Made by a program: the position numbers and the translations under genes. This document shows, one piece after another, positions 26,600 to 34,473 of a DNA stretch of 64,000 nucleotides (its first letter is position 1; the number at the start of each line of letters is the position of its first letter). This DNA comes from Panacagrimonas sp052387695 (GTDB lineage: Bacteria; Pseudomonadota; Gammaproteobacteria; Nevskiales; Nevskiaceae): contig JBQTIX010000119.1 of the NCBI GenBank assembly GCA_052387695.1, positions 1 through 64,000 on the forward strand. Reading direction: 5' to 3'. Below the pieces are notes generated by a model. The model had not been told where the DNA came from and did not search any database. It was given only the letters and a program-made list of their open reading frames with translations.

Positions 26600-26920
26600 T
26601 TACTTCTTTTCGCCGCACTTGGCTTCGCCGCACTTGCCGTCGGCCTTCTGGCCCTTGTTGGCGCCGCAGGCACAGTTGCCGTCCTTGTCGACGCCGGCGG
26701 TCTTGTCGCAGTTGGAACCCTTGTGCTCGCCGCACTTGGCTTCGCCGGCCTTCTTCTCGCCGCACTTGCCTTCACCGCACTTGCCTTCGCCAACGGAAGC
26801 AACCATGTACCCGGCGCCGAGATCGGTGGCCTGGAACACGGAAGCCTGGGCCGCCATGCCGCTGAGGGCGAACGCTGCGCCGAGGACGATGGACAGGGAC
26901 TTCTTGGGGGTATTGCTCAT
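26600..26920 (-). CDS. hvfA: HvfA/bufferin-type Cys-rich RiPP precursor with [E/D][G/A]KCG repeats
   Basis: A 106-residue exported peptide. The Sec signal peptide (basic MSNTPKKSL, hydrophobic core, cleavage near AAQAS) is followed by FQATDLGAGYMVAS, which is typical of the family, and a hydrophilic low-complexity core. The core has eight Cys (48, 53, 63, 71, 83, 85, 97, 102). EGKCG occurs twice (45-49, 50-54), EAKCG twice (60-64, 99-103) and DGKCG once (94-98). EGKCG Cys are the known modification sites in HvfA/bufferins, giving periplasmic copper-binding heterocycles. The start at 26920 has AAGGAG 7-9 bp upstream. The gene lies between a DoxX gene and the hvfB/hvfC modification genes, with a terminator behind it. 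Confidence 0.95.
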   Translation of the reverse strand: MSNTPKKSLSIVLGAAFALSGMAAQASVFQATDLGAGYMVASVGEGKCGEGKCGEKKAGEAKCGEHKGSNCDKTAGVDKDGNCACGANKGQKADGKCGEAKCGEKK

Positions 26921-26985
26921 GGTGAATCTCCTTGCAATAGAGGCCCGGATGGGCCCGTTAGGGTAACTCGGTGGTCACGCGGATG

Positions 26986-27624
26986 TCAGTACGCGGCCGT
27001 GGCGGGCCTGGACGCAGATCGGCGGCAGGAAAACCTCCGTGCGATCCACCAATCCACACTCAGCCAGCGCCCCGCACCGGTAAAAAGGAGCGCCAGCAGC
27101 ATGACGAAATAGGTTGCCGCGAATTCGATGCCGTTGTTCAGCATCACCAAGCTGCCGTGCTCGGTCAGGTAATCGTAGTCACCATGCTGGCGCAATAGTT
27201 CCTTCACCTCACCGAGCCGCTCGACCGCGGCAATGGTCATGTCCGTAGCGAAGAATCCCATCGACTCGGCGATCGCCGGCCAACCGTGCGGCCAGTGCAC
27301 GGCGAAGATCGCGACCAGCATGGTGACCATCAGCGGCACCGCGATCAGACGCACACCCAAACCGGCGAGCAGCAGCGCCGCTCCCCCCAGCTCGGAGCCG
27401 GTGGCCATGGCCGCCATCAGGTCCGGAAACGGCAGTCCCAAGCCCCACTCCGCGTTGCCGAACCACTCGGAGGTATCTTCAAAATGGGCCAGCTTGTTCC
27501 ACCCCGCCATCCAGAACACCGGCGCCAGGTACAGACGCAGCAACAGGGGGGCGAGGAAATCGGCCTTCGACACGATCCGGACAGCGTCGGCGTAGAGGTC
27601 GTACAGCTTGTTGAGTTGCGCCAT
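26986..27624 (-). CDS. DoxX family membrane protein (HvfX-like)
   Basis: 212 residues with four predicted membrane helices in the DoxX pattern. The first helix region carries APLLLRLYLAPVFWMAGWNKL, followed by GGAALLLAGLGVRLIAVPLM, MLVAIFAVHWPHG and ATYFVMLLALLFTGAGRW. DoxX genes are a recurring first or last member of MNIO/HvfABC operons. A role in exporting or protecting the modified peptide, or in quinone-linked redox, is proposed but not shown. It is the promoter-proximal gene here, 65 bp upstream of hvfA, and it is divergent from an AraC regulator. Confidence 0.88.
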   Translation of the reverse strand: MAQLNKLYDLYADAVRIVSKADFLAPLLLRLYLAPVFWMAGWNKLAHFEDTSEWFGNAEWGLGLPFPDLMAAMATGSELGGAALLLAGLGVRLIAVPLMVTMLVAIFAVHWPHGWPAIAESMGFFATDMTIAAVERLGEVKELLRQHGDYDYLTEHGSLVMLNNGIEFAATYFVMLLALLFTGAGRWLSVDWWIARRFSCRRSASRPATAAY

Positions 27625-27702
27625 GGATCCTGGAACCGTTTTCGATGAGACGCATGCTAGCCTCCGCCCCGGTCGAACACTGTGTCACCCGATCCGCTGT
27701 CC

Positions 27703-28608
27703 ATGACCGAACGTACAGACGACGCCCTGCTCGAAAGCATCATCTCCGCCTACCAGCTGCATGCCCGTATCACCGACAGCATGCGGTACTGCGGCCGCTG
27801 GCGGGACTGGGATGCGCAGGCCCCCAAGGGCACGGCGTGGTTTCACCTGATCGACCAGGGCGCATGCATGATGCAGATGTCCGGCGATGCGGCTCCGGTG
27901 CGTCTGGATGCCGGTGACCTCGTGGTGTTTCCGCACGGCACAGCGCACACGCTCACCGGGATCGAGAATCTGGAAGTCCCCGGTTGCGAGCCGGGTTTCA
28001 CCAGCATGCTCTGCGGCGAGTTCACCTTCGAGTCCACCGCCGGCAACCCAGTGATGGACGGCCTGCCGCCCCTGATGGTGGTGCATGAGGCCGAAGCGGG
28101 CGATGCGTTCCGTCGGGTCGCCGCACTGCTTCAGGAGGAATCCCGGGTGCGCCGCTTCGGCAGCCAGGCCGTGATGGACAAGCTGGCGGACGCGCTGTTC
28201 GTGATGACCCTGCGCCACCACCTCGCCACCGCCACCTCGCCGCGGGGGCTGTTCGCGGCGCTGGCCGATCCGCGACTCAAGCGCTCGCTCGACGCGATGC
28301 ACGCCCATCCCGGTCGTGACTGGACCGTGGCCTCGCTGGCCGAGGTCGCCTGCCTGTCCCGCACCGCGTTTGCCGAGCGTTTTGCCGAGACCCTGGCTGA
28401 AACGCCTTACCAATACCTCACGCGCTGGCGCATGACCCAGGCGCTCAAGCTGCTGCGCGATCCACGGCTGTCCGTCGCCCATGTGGCGGAACGCATGGGC
28501 TACCAGACCGAGGCCGCATTCCGGCGTAGCTTCAAGCGCGTGCATGGCTACGGCCCGGGCAGCGTCCGGCGCAAGCCGGTAGAACCCGGACATTCACGCG
28601 CGGCTTGA
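27703..28608 (+). CDS. AraC-family transcriptional regulator with cupin-type sensor domain
   Basis: A 301-residue regulator. The N-terminal ~190 residues are a cupin_6 (AraC_binding_2-type) effector domain (FHLIDQGACMMQM, LDAGDLVVFPHGTAHTL). The C-terminal ~100 residues carry two AraC HTHs (WTVASLAEVACLSRTAFAER, then LSVAHVAERMGYQTEAAFRR). The start at ATG 27703 is preferred to the in-frame GTG 27682. It is divergent from the DoxX-hvfABC operon across only 78 bp, so it is the obvious candidate regulator of that operon. Regulation of distant genes cannot be excluded. Confidence 0.9.
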   Translation: MTERTDDALLESIISAYQLHARITDSMRYCGRWRDWDAQAPKGTAWFHLIDQGACMMQMSGDAAPVRLDAGDLVVFPHGTAHTLTGIENLEVPGCEPGFTSMLCGEFTFESTAGNPVMDGLPPLMVVHEAEAGDAFRRVAALLQEESRVRRFGSQAVMDKLADALFVMTLRHHLATATSPRGLFAALADPRLKRSLDAMHAHPGRDWTVASLAEVACLSRTAFAERFAETLAETPYQYLTRWRMTQALKLLRDPRLSVAHVAERMGYQTEAAFRRSFKRVHGYGPGSVRRKPVEPGHSRAA

Positions 28609-28640
28609 TTGGGGTTCTGTGGAAGACGGACACTGATGTC

Positions 28641-29294
28641 ATGGGGGAATTGATCATCAAAGCCGCGCTCGCCTACCTGCTCGGCAACATCATGGGCGGG
28701 TACCTGGTCGGCCGGCTGCGCGGCGGCGTCGATCTGCGTGCGGTCGGCAGCGGCAATGTGGGGGCGACCAATGCCTTGCGCACTCAGGGCACGAGCTTTG
28801 CGCTCATGGTGCTGGCGATCGATGTCGGCAAGGGTGTGGTCGGCGCGTTGCTGGTGCCGATGCTGCCGCTCGGTCTCGACACCCCATCGCCTTTTTCAAT
28901 GCAGCAGCTCGGTTACGTCTGCGGCGCCGCGGTCACCCTTGGCCACTGTTATCCGGCCCTGTGGGGCTTCAGCGGCGGCAAGGGCGTGGCCACGCTCGCC
29001 GGCGTCTTCGGTGCGCTGCTGCCCTGGGGCCTGCCGTGGATTCTGCTCGGCTTCGTGGGGGTCGTTCTGGTCACGGGATATGTGAGTCTGGGCACGCTGA
29101 CGGCGGCGGCGGTCGCGGTGCTTTACGTCGCCGCGTTCGATGCACGCGGCGCGGCGTCCGATGTCGGTGCGTTCACGGCCTTCATGGCGGCCCTGGTCGT
29201 GCTCAAACATCGCGACAACATCCTGCGCCTGCTGCGCGGCAGCGAGAGCCGTTTCGACAAGCTGCGCGTCATCGGCAAATGGCTCGAACGCTAG
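28641..29294 (+). CDS. plsY: Glycerol-3-phosphate acyltransferase PlsY
   Basis: A 217-residue integral membrane acyltransferase that transfers acyl from acyl-phosphate to G3P. The three PlsY motifs are present: AVGSGNVGATNALRTQG, GHCYPALWGFSGGKGVAT and the third in the C-terminal helices (ALVVLKHRDNILRLLRG). Five or more hydrophobic helices are seen. ATG 28641 is chosen; the frame opens at a TTG at 28605 that overlaps the AraC gene. It overlaps birA by 16 nt, indicating an operon with birA and coaX. A second, acyl-CoA/ACP-type PlsB is encoded at 55003. Confidence 0.95.
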   Translation: MGELIIKAALAYLLGNIMGGYLVGRLRGGVDLRAVGSGNVGATNALRTQGTSFALMVLAIDVGKGVVGALLVPMLPLGLDTPSPFSMQQLGYVCGAAVTLGHCYPALWGFSGGKGVATLAGVFGALLPWGLPWILLGFVGVVLVTGYVSLGTLTAAAVAVLYVAAFDARGAASDVGAFTAFMAALVVLKHRDNILRLLRGSESRFDKLRVIGKWLER

Positions 29295-30265
29295 ACGACG
29301 AGGACCTGTTGCATCTGGTCGACGCACTGGCCGGCGGCGACTGGCAATCCGGCGAGCGGCTGGCCGGGTCGGCCGGTCTGACGCGGGCAGGTTTGGCCAA
29401 GCGCGTCGCGCATCTGCGCGAATGGGGACTGGCCATCGAGTCGCGCTTCGGGCTCGGCTACCGGCTGGCGCGCCCGCTCGAACGGCTCGACGCGATGCGC
29501 TTGCGTGGCTCGCTTCCGCCGGGCCTGCGCCTCGACGTCGCACCGATCGTGGACTCGACCAACCGCATGCTGATGGACGCAGATACCACCGCGGACCCGC
29601 AAGCCCTGATCGCCGAGTTCCAGTCCGCCGGCCGCGGGCGTCGCGGGCGCGCGTGGCGTTCGCCTTTCGGCGCCAACCTGTATCTCTCCATCGCCTGGAC
29701 GTATCCCTCGTGGCCTCCTGCCCTGCCGGCGCTTTCGCTGGCCGTGGGCGTGGTCTGCGCGCGCGTGCTGTCGAACCAAGCAGGGCTCGACGGCGTTCGG
29801 CTGAAGTGGCCCAACGATCTGTGGCTGGACGGCCGCAAGCTGGGCGGGATCCTGATCGAGCAGCGTGGCGAATCCAGCGGCAGCTGCCGGGTGGTCGTGG
29901 GCGTCGGCATCAACGTGGCGATGGACTCAGGCCAGGCAGGCGAGATCGACCAACCATGGATCGCGCTCGACGAAGTGCTGACACGGACAGGCCGGGCGCG
30001 TGCCTCACGCAACGCGCTGGCGGCGAGCCTCCTGGGAAGCCTGCACGCGTGCCTCGCGCGATATCCGCGGGATGGCTTCGAGGAATATCGGAAAGAGTGG
30101 CTCGCACTGGATGCCCTGCGAAATCGTCCGGTGCGCGTGCCGGGCGACGAGAGGCTGCACGGAATCGGCCGTGGCCTGGACGAGCACGGCGCCTTCCTGA
30201 TCCAGACCGGCGACGGCGCGCTCCAACGCGTCCTCGCTGGCGACGTGTCGCTGAGGCCCGCATGA
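29279..30265 (+). CDS. birA: Biotin--[acetyl-CoA-carboxylase] ligase / biotin repressor BirA
   Basis: A 328-residue bifunctional BirA. Residues ~1-65 form a winged helix (LTRAGLAKRVAHLREWGLAI). Residues ~85-260 are the ligase domain with the biotinyl-AMP loop GRGRRGRAWRSPFGANLYLS and the KWPNDLWLDGRKLGGILIE signature. A C-terminal SH3-like domain follows. It biotinylates the acetyl-CoA carboxylase carrier protein and can repress bio genes. The ATG at 29279 overlaps the end of plsY, and the stop overlaps the coaX start (ATGA at 30262). PlsY-BirA-CoaX order is sensible for lipid and cofactor supply. Confidence 0.95.
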   Translation: MARTLDDEDLLHLVDALAGGDWQSGERLAGSAGLTRAGLAKRVAHLREWGLAIESRFGLGYRLARPLERLDAMRLRGSLPPGLRLDVAPIVDSTNRMLMDADTTADPQALIAEFQSAGRGRRGRAWRSPFGANLYLSIAWTYPSWPPALPALSLAVGVVCARVLSNQAGLDGVRLKWPNDLWLDGRKLGGILIEQRGESSGSCRVVVGVGINVAMDSGQAGEIDQPWIALDEVLTRTGRARASRNALAASLLGSLHACLARYPRDGFEEYRKEWLALDALRNRPVRVPGDERLHGIGRGLDEHGAFLIQTGDGALQRVLAGDVSLRPA

Positions 30266-30984
30266 AACTCTTGATCGATGTCGGCAACACGAGGCTGAAA
30301 TGGGCCTGGGTCGAGGACGGCGAAATCGTCGAGGGCGGCGCGGCGATGCACGACGACAACCCCGCCGACATCCTCGCGCAGGCGGATCTGGACGAGCCGG
30401 ATTCGATTGCGGTGGCCAGCGTTGCGGGCCCGGCGCATGACATCGCGCTGACGAAAGTCTGCGCCGTGCGCTGGCAACTCAAGCCGGCGTTCGCGCGAGT
30501 GGCGGCGGAGCGCGACGGCCTGCGTAATGGCTACGCCGAACCGCAGCGTCTGGGCGTCGATCGCTGGCTGGCGATGCTGGCGGCGTGGGCCCGGACGCGA
30601 GGCCCCTGCATCGTCGCGGATGCGGGCACCGCACTCACGGTCGATGTCGTGGACGACCGCGGCCAGCACCTTGGCGGCATCATCGCGGCCGGCCTTCGGA
30701 CTTCGGAAAAAGCTGTGCTCGGCGCGACCCGATTTCCGGTACGCCAGGTGCCGTTGGTACCTCACGCGGGACTCGGCCTGGACTCGGAAGCCTGCGTACG
30801 CCAGGGCGCCATGCTGTCGGCGCTTGGTGCGCTGGATCGCGTCGCCACGCAACTGCCGCCGGCGCGGCGCTACATCGCAGGGGGTGATGCGCCGACCCTG
30901 ATTCCGTTTCTGGGTGCCAGCTGGGAGCACCGGCCGATGCTGGTGTTCGAGGGCCTGCATGTCCTATCCGACCCAGGCTCCTGA
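30262..30984 (+). CDS. coaX: Type III pantothenate kinase
   Basis: A 240-residue ASKHA-fold kinase of the first CoA step. The phosphate-1 motif LLIDVGNTRLKWAWVEDG, the central GVDRWLAMLAAWA, phosphate-2 IVADAGTALTVDVVDD and LGGIIAAGLRTSEKAVLG are all present, as is the length. It overlaps birA by 4 nt. BirA-CoaX adjacency is common in gammaproteobacteria, betaproteobacteria and others, where coaX was once annotated as baf. Likely the end of the plsY-birA-coaX operon. Confidence 0.96.
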   Translation: MKLLIDVGNTRLKWAWVEDGEIVEGGAAMHDDNPADILAQADLDEPDSIAVASVAGPAHDIALTKVCAVRWQLKPAFARVAAERDGLRNGYAEPQRLGVDRWLAMLAAWARTRGPCIVADAGTALTVDVVDDRGQHLGGIIAAGLRTSEKAVLGATRFPVRQVPLVPHAGLGLDSEACVRQGAMLSALGALDRVATQLPPARRYIAGGDAPTLIPFLGASWEHRPMLVFEGLHVLSDPGS

Positions 30985-31019
30985 GCGGCAGCCCGGCGAC
31001 TCCCGAAACCTGGTACCCG

Positions 31020-32855
31020 CTACTTCGTCCTCGCCTTCTTCTGCAAAGCCGCGGGCGTGAACAGCGCGTCCTCGTACTTCACCTCGAAATCCGAGATCGC
31101 GTCCTCGTTGCTCAGCGCCGTGACGAAGTAACGCTTGGACTGCAAGTCATAGATGGTCTCGGGGATGCCGGTCACGGTGGGAATGAAGGGCACGGTCAGC
31201 AGATGCGCCTCCTGCACCTTCCACAATTCGCCGCGGTTGTCGTAGCAGTCGACGATGGCGATGGCCCAGGAATCCTCGTCCAGGTAGAAGCGCCGCTTGC
31301 CGAAGCCATGCCGCTGTCCGGCCTTGAGCGTGGCCTCCACCACCCACACCCGGTGCAGCTCGTAGCGCGCCAGGTCCTGGTTGATGTGGCCGGGGCGGAT
31401 GATGTCCTTGTACTTGAAGGTGGGACTGTTGAGCAGCCAGGAGTTGTAGGGAATCAGCACCTCCTTCTTGCCCACCAGCTTCCAGTCGTAGCGCTCCAGG
31501 GAGCCGTTGAACACGTCGATCTGGTCGTTGAACTGCTCGTTGTCAGAACCGATGGAAGGATTGTCGAAACCGACGTCGGGCGCGCGGTTGACCCGCGCCA
31601 GGCCCGGCGAATAGATCCAGGCATTGCGGCTCAGGCCACTGCCGCCGGCGGTCTCGTGAACCAGGATCACCTGGCCGGCCGAGCGCGGCGGTTCCAGCAC
31701 CTCTTGCAGGTAATAGGCGAACAGGCCGCCGTTGCGGATCGCGCTCGGCTCGCTGAGGCTGGCGTACTTGAACTTCACGTCCTCGACCAGCTTGCTGATC
31801 TTGTACGTGCCATCGGGTTTGACGACGGCCTGGTTGTTGTAGCGCTTGACCGCTGAACCGCGGAACTTGAGCTTGTGATTCCAGATCGGCTCGGCGCCGG
31901 TCGCCGGAATCGGGAAGGGAAAACCCAGCTCCGCGCCCTCGATCTCGTCCGTGCCCTTGAGCGTCGCGCGGCCGGCGTTGGCGATGGTCGCGGCGTTGAT
32001 CGGGTCCGGAAAGAAGGCGTTGCGGAAGGACGGGAACACGATCATCCGGTAGTCCGGATAGGTCTTGAACAGCGCCTTGTGGCCCTCGCTGAGCAGCTTG
32101 TCGTACTGCGCGAGGTTGGACTTGTTGATGACGTACAGCGGCTTGATGGAATCGATGGGGCCGGTGGCGCCGGGTTGTTTGTAATCGAGGAAGCCTCTCA
32201 CGTAGCTGGGCATGTACTTCATGACCAGGGCATTGGCCGCGACGCGGGTCTTGGGGTCATCGACGATGTTGATGATCTCCAGCACCTTGCCGATGTCGAA
32301 GGCCGCGACCATGCGCGACAGGAAGCTCGCGCCTCCGCTTTTCTTGAGTTCGGCGATGACGGCGACGATGTCGTCGCGCATCTGCGGCAGCTTCAAGCTG
32401 CGCGCCTGCACCTGCGCCAGCAAGGCATCCACGCTCTTGCCGCCGCGGGTGGCGAGCACCCTGTCGAAATCCGCCTTGAGCGAAGCGTCCGCGGAGAGCA
32501 TGGCCTTGACCACGACCAGCACCTGGTCGGCCTTGGCCGGCTCGGCGTCCATGATGCTCTGTGCCTGCACCAGCAGGTCGCTGACCACGGCCGGGTCGCC
32601 GATCATGCCCTGGATGTCTTTGACCAGGCGCGTGCGCAGGGCTTCCAGATCGGCGCGCTTGAGCTTGAGCATTTCGGGCGAGAAGGCGGCGCTGCCGGTC
32701 CAGGTGGGAATGGTCCCCTCCGCGTTGCCCGCGCTTGTAGCACCGACCGCGGTGAGGTCCTTGCCCAGGCGCGCGGCCTGGTCGGGGGGAGCGATGGCCT
32801 GAACGACCGCGGTCGTCAGCGACAGCGCCCATGCGAGCACAAAACGATTCTTCAT
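31020..32855 (-). CDS. DUF1329 periplasmic/outer-membrane-associated protein with long N-terminal insertion
   Basis: A 611-residue exported protein (signal peptide ending VVQA). Residues ~20-55 (LGKDLTAVGATSAGNAEGT, IPTWTGS) and ~235-611 (LSEGHKALFKTYPDYRMIVFP, GRATLKGTDEIEGAELGFPFP, YELHRVWVVEATLKAGQRH, DEDSWAIAIVDCYDNRG) match DUF1329 proteins, usually ~450 residues. Between them sits a ~170-residue helical insert (residues ~60-225) rich in Ala, Lys, Asp and Leu. Family members accompany DUF1302 proteins and RND exporters in bacteria degrading hydrophobic compounds. Here a DUF1302 gene lies at 34474. Function not established. Confidence 0.88.
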   Translation of the reverse strand: MKNRFVLAWALSLTTAVVQAIAPPDQAARLGKDLTAVGATSAGNAEGTIPTWTGSAAFSPEMLKLKRADLEALRTRLVKDIQGMIGDPAVVSDLLVQAQSIMDAEPAKADQVLVVVKAMLSADASLKADFDRVLATRGGKSVDALLAQVQARSLKLPQMRDDIVAVIAELKKSGGASFLSRMVAAFDIGKVLEIINIVDDPKTRVAANALVMKYMPSYVRGFLDYKQPGATGPIDSIKPLYVINKSNLAQYDKLLSEGHKALFKTYPDYRMIVFPSFRNAFFPDPINAATIANAGRATLKGTDEIEGAELGFPFPIPATGAEPIWNHKLKFRGSAVKRYNNQAVVKPDGTYKISKLVEDVKFKYASLSEPSAIRNGGLFAYYLQEVLEPPRSAGQVILVHETAGGSGLSRNAWIYSPGLARVNRAPDVGFDNPSIGSDNEQFNDQIDVFNGSLERYDWKLVGKKEVLIPYNSWLLNSPTFKYKDIIRPGHINQDLARYELHRVWVVEATLKAGQRHGFGKRRFYLDEDSWAIAIVDCYDNRGELWKVQEAHLLTVPFIPTVTGIPETIYDLQSKRYFVTALSNEDAISDFEVKYEDALFTPAALQKKARTK

Positions 32856-33232
32856 TTGGATTCTTCCTGCGGACGTCGTCGGTCCAATCTTGCAAGGCAG
32901 GCTTTGAGCCTATGCCTCGGCCAAAGAATTGCCTTGGCCGCTGCGCCCGGGCTTCAGGCGCAACTGCGCGGCCGGCCTTGAGGAGATATTTCGAGATTGT
33001 TCTCGAACAGTTCCGTCACGGTGTTCAGCGTGATACGCGTGAGACAGTGGATACCCCTTGAAACATCGTCGCAAACTGCCTTGCAGGAACCCCCGTCATA
33101 TCGGCCCGCAAGCGCTTCTCTCTCCCGCGAGCGGTCCTGGCGTGCTTCCTTCCGCACGTCCGACCAGAACGCGAATTGAATACGGGCAATCTTTCGCATT
33201 AGCTTGCGTCTAAGTCAATCGAGGCTACCGCC
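32856..33232. other. Divergent intergenic region between DUF1329 and DUF2236 genes
   Basis: 377 bp without a convincing gene. Short ORFs such as 32954-33199 minus lack coding character. It contains a palindrome TTCGAGA-TTGT-TCTCGAA at 32990-33007, a possible operator for one of the divergent genes. No terminator or repeat was seen. Confidence 0.5.
32990..33007. promoter_or_regulatory. Palindrome 7-4-7, candidate operator
   Basis: TTCGAGA and TCTCGAA flank a 4-bp TTGT spacer. It lies 135 bp upstream of the DUF1329 start and 225 bp upstream of the DUF2236 start. A regulator is not encoded next to it, so the function is speculative. Confidence 0.3.
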
Positions 33233-34468
33233 ATGCAGAACGCAACCGGCTTCATTCCGCGACGTCATGGCATCGACCTGGAAAGCGGGCGCCGAACCGG
33301 CCGGCTGCTGAAATGGTTCATCCGAGGCGATGCGGAACCCACACCGGAGCGATGGAAAGCTCTCGGCGAGGGCCTGATGCTGGGCGATCCCCTGGCCGAC
33401 CGCCTGCTCGACTGGATGCACGAATCCGGCATGCGCGAGTCCATGCCCCTGTTCCAGCGCGCGCTGGCTTCGGGTATCGCGTCGGTGCCGGAAACACCTG
33501 CCGGTGCCGGCGTGCCGACGCCGCTACACGCGTTCTTCACGCATTGCGAGCGACGCCCCGCCTGGGTCGATGGCGGAAAGCTGGCCGAGGGCGCGCGCGC
33601 ATTCCAGCGCATGGGCATGACCTCGCACTACGTGCTGCGTGACGCCGCGCTGATGGGCGGCTACCAGGCCTCGGCGTTCAATAAGACCCTCATCCTCACC
33701 GGCGCGCTCAAGGGCGGGACGCCACGGCGCGTGGCCGAGACCATGAAGTGGGTCGTCGGCGCGACCGACACGAACGGCCTTGAACCGGGCGCAGAAGGAT
33801 TCCGTGCCACGCTGCACGTGCGACTGATCCACGCGATGATCCGGCGCAGGGTCGCCGGCCTGCCGGAATGGCCGCTCGAAGCGCTGGGCCTGCCGATCAA
33901 CCAGACCGACATGGCGGCCACGTGGCTGGGTTTCAGCGCACTGCTGCTGATCGGGGTGCGCGCGATGGGCGTGCCAATGACGTCGCGCGAGGCGCACGCG
34001 GTGATGCACCTGTGGAAGTACACCTGCTGGCTGATGGGCGTGGATGAGTCCTGGCTCACCGACGACGAGATGGAAGGACGGCGCCTGCTCTACCACATGT
34101 TGATCGCGCAGACACCACCGGATGAAACCAGCGCGCAACTCGGTCGCTCGCTCATGGACGAGACGCTCTCCGTGCCCTATCCGCGCTGGCAGAAACTGCG
34201 TGCGCGGTTCGAGCGGGCACGCCATCTGAGCGTCACACGCTTCTTCACCGGGCGCGCCGGCATGGAGGCGCTGGGATTACCGCCGAACACGCTGCCCTGG
34301 TATCCCCTCCTAAGCGCGCCGTTCACGTTCGCCTGGCATGTCGCACACCGCGTGATTCCGGGCGGTCAGGCGCGCGCGCAGCGGATCGGTCGCAAGGCCC
34401 ATGAAGACCTGGTGCGCCTGCATTTCGCGGGCGGACGCGAAGGTGTGCGGCCGCTGCACGAGGTGTGA
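33233..34468 (+). CDS. DUF2236 oxygenase (MpaB/latex-clearing protein-like)
   Basis: A 411-residue alpha-helical protein of the ER-bound oxygenase MpaB / rubber oxygenase Lcp family. The family core with Arg and proximal His is seen as FRATLHVRLIHAMIRRRV near residue 200, followed by PLEALGLPINQTDMAATWLGFS and AHAVMHLWKYTCWLMGVDESWL. Lcp enzymes bind b-type haem and cleave polyisoprene. Bacterial DUF2236 homologues of other substrates are more numerous. No signal peptide, so it is probably cytoplasmic. The ATG at 33233 follows CTACCGCC without a strong Shine-Dalgarno. It ends 5 bp before the convergent DUF1302 gene. Confidence 0.85.
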   Translation: MQNATGFIPRRHGIDLESGRRTGRLLKWFIRGDAEPTPERWKALGEGLMLGDPLADRLLDWMHESGMRESMPLFQRALASGIASVPETPAGAGVPTPLHAFFTHCERRPAWVDGGKLAEGARAFQRMGMTSHYVLRDAALMGGYQASAFNKTLILTGALKGGTPRRVAETMKWVVGATDTNGLEPGAEGFRATLHVRLIHAMIRRRVAGLPEWPLEALGLPINQTDMAATWLGFSALLLIGVRAMGVPMTSREAHAVMHLWKYTCWLMGVDESWLTDDEMEGRRLLYHMLIAQTPPDETSAQLGRSLMDETLSVPYPRWQKLRARFERARHLSVTRFFTGRAGMEALGLPPNTLPWYPLLSAPFTFAWHVAHRVIPGGQARAQRIGRKAHEDLVRLHFAGGREGVRPLHEV

Positions 34469-34473
34469 GGCGA

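Noticed and set aside
26513..27112. Plus-strand ORFs opposite the Cys-rich precursor
   Set aside because: Leu/Ala-rich complement of the low-complexity KCG repeats; the minus strand has signal peptide, RBS and operon context.
28961..29278. Upstream extension of the birA frame
   Set aside because: Lies entirely inside plsY in another frame; the ATG at 29279 starts the winged-helix domain.
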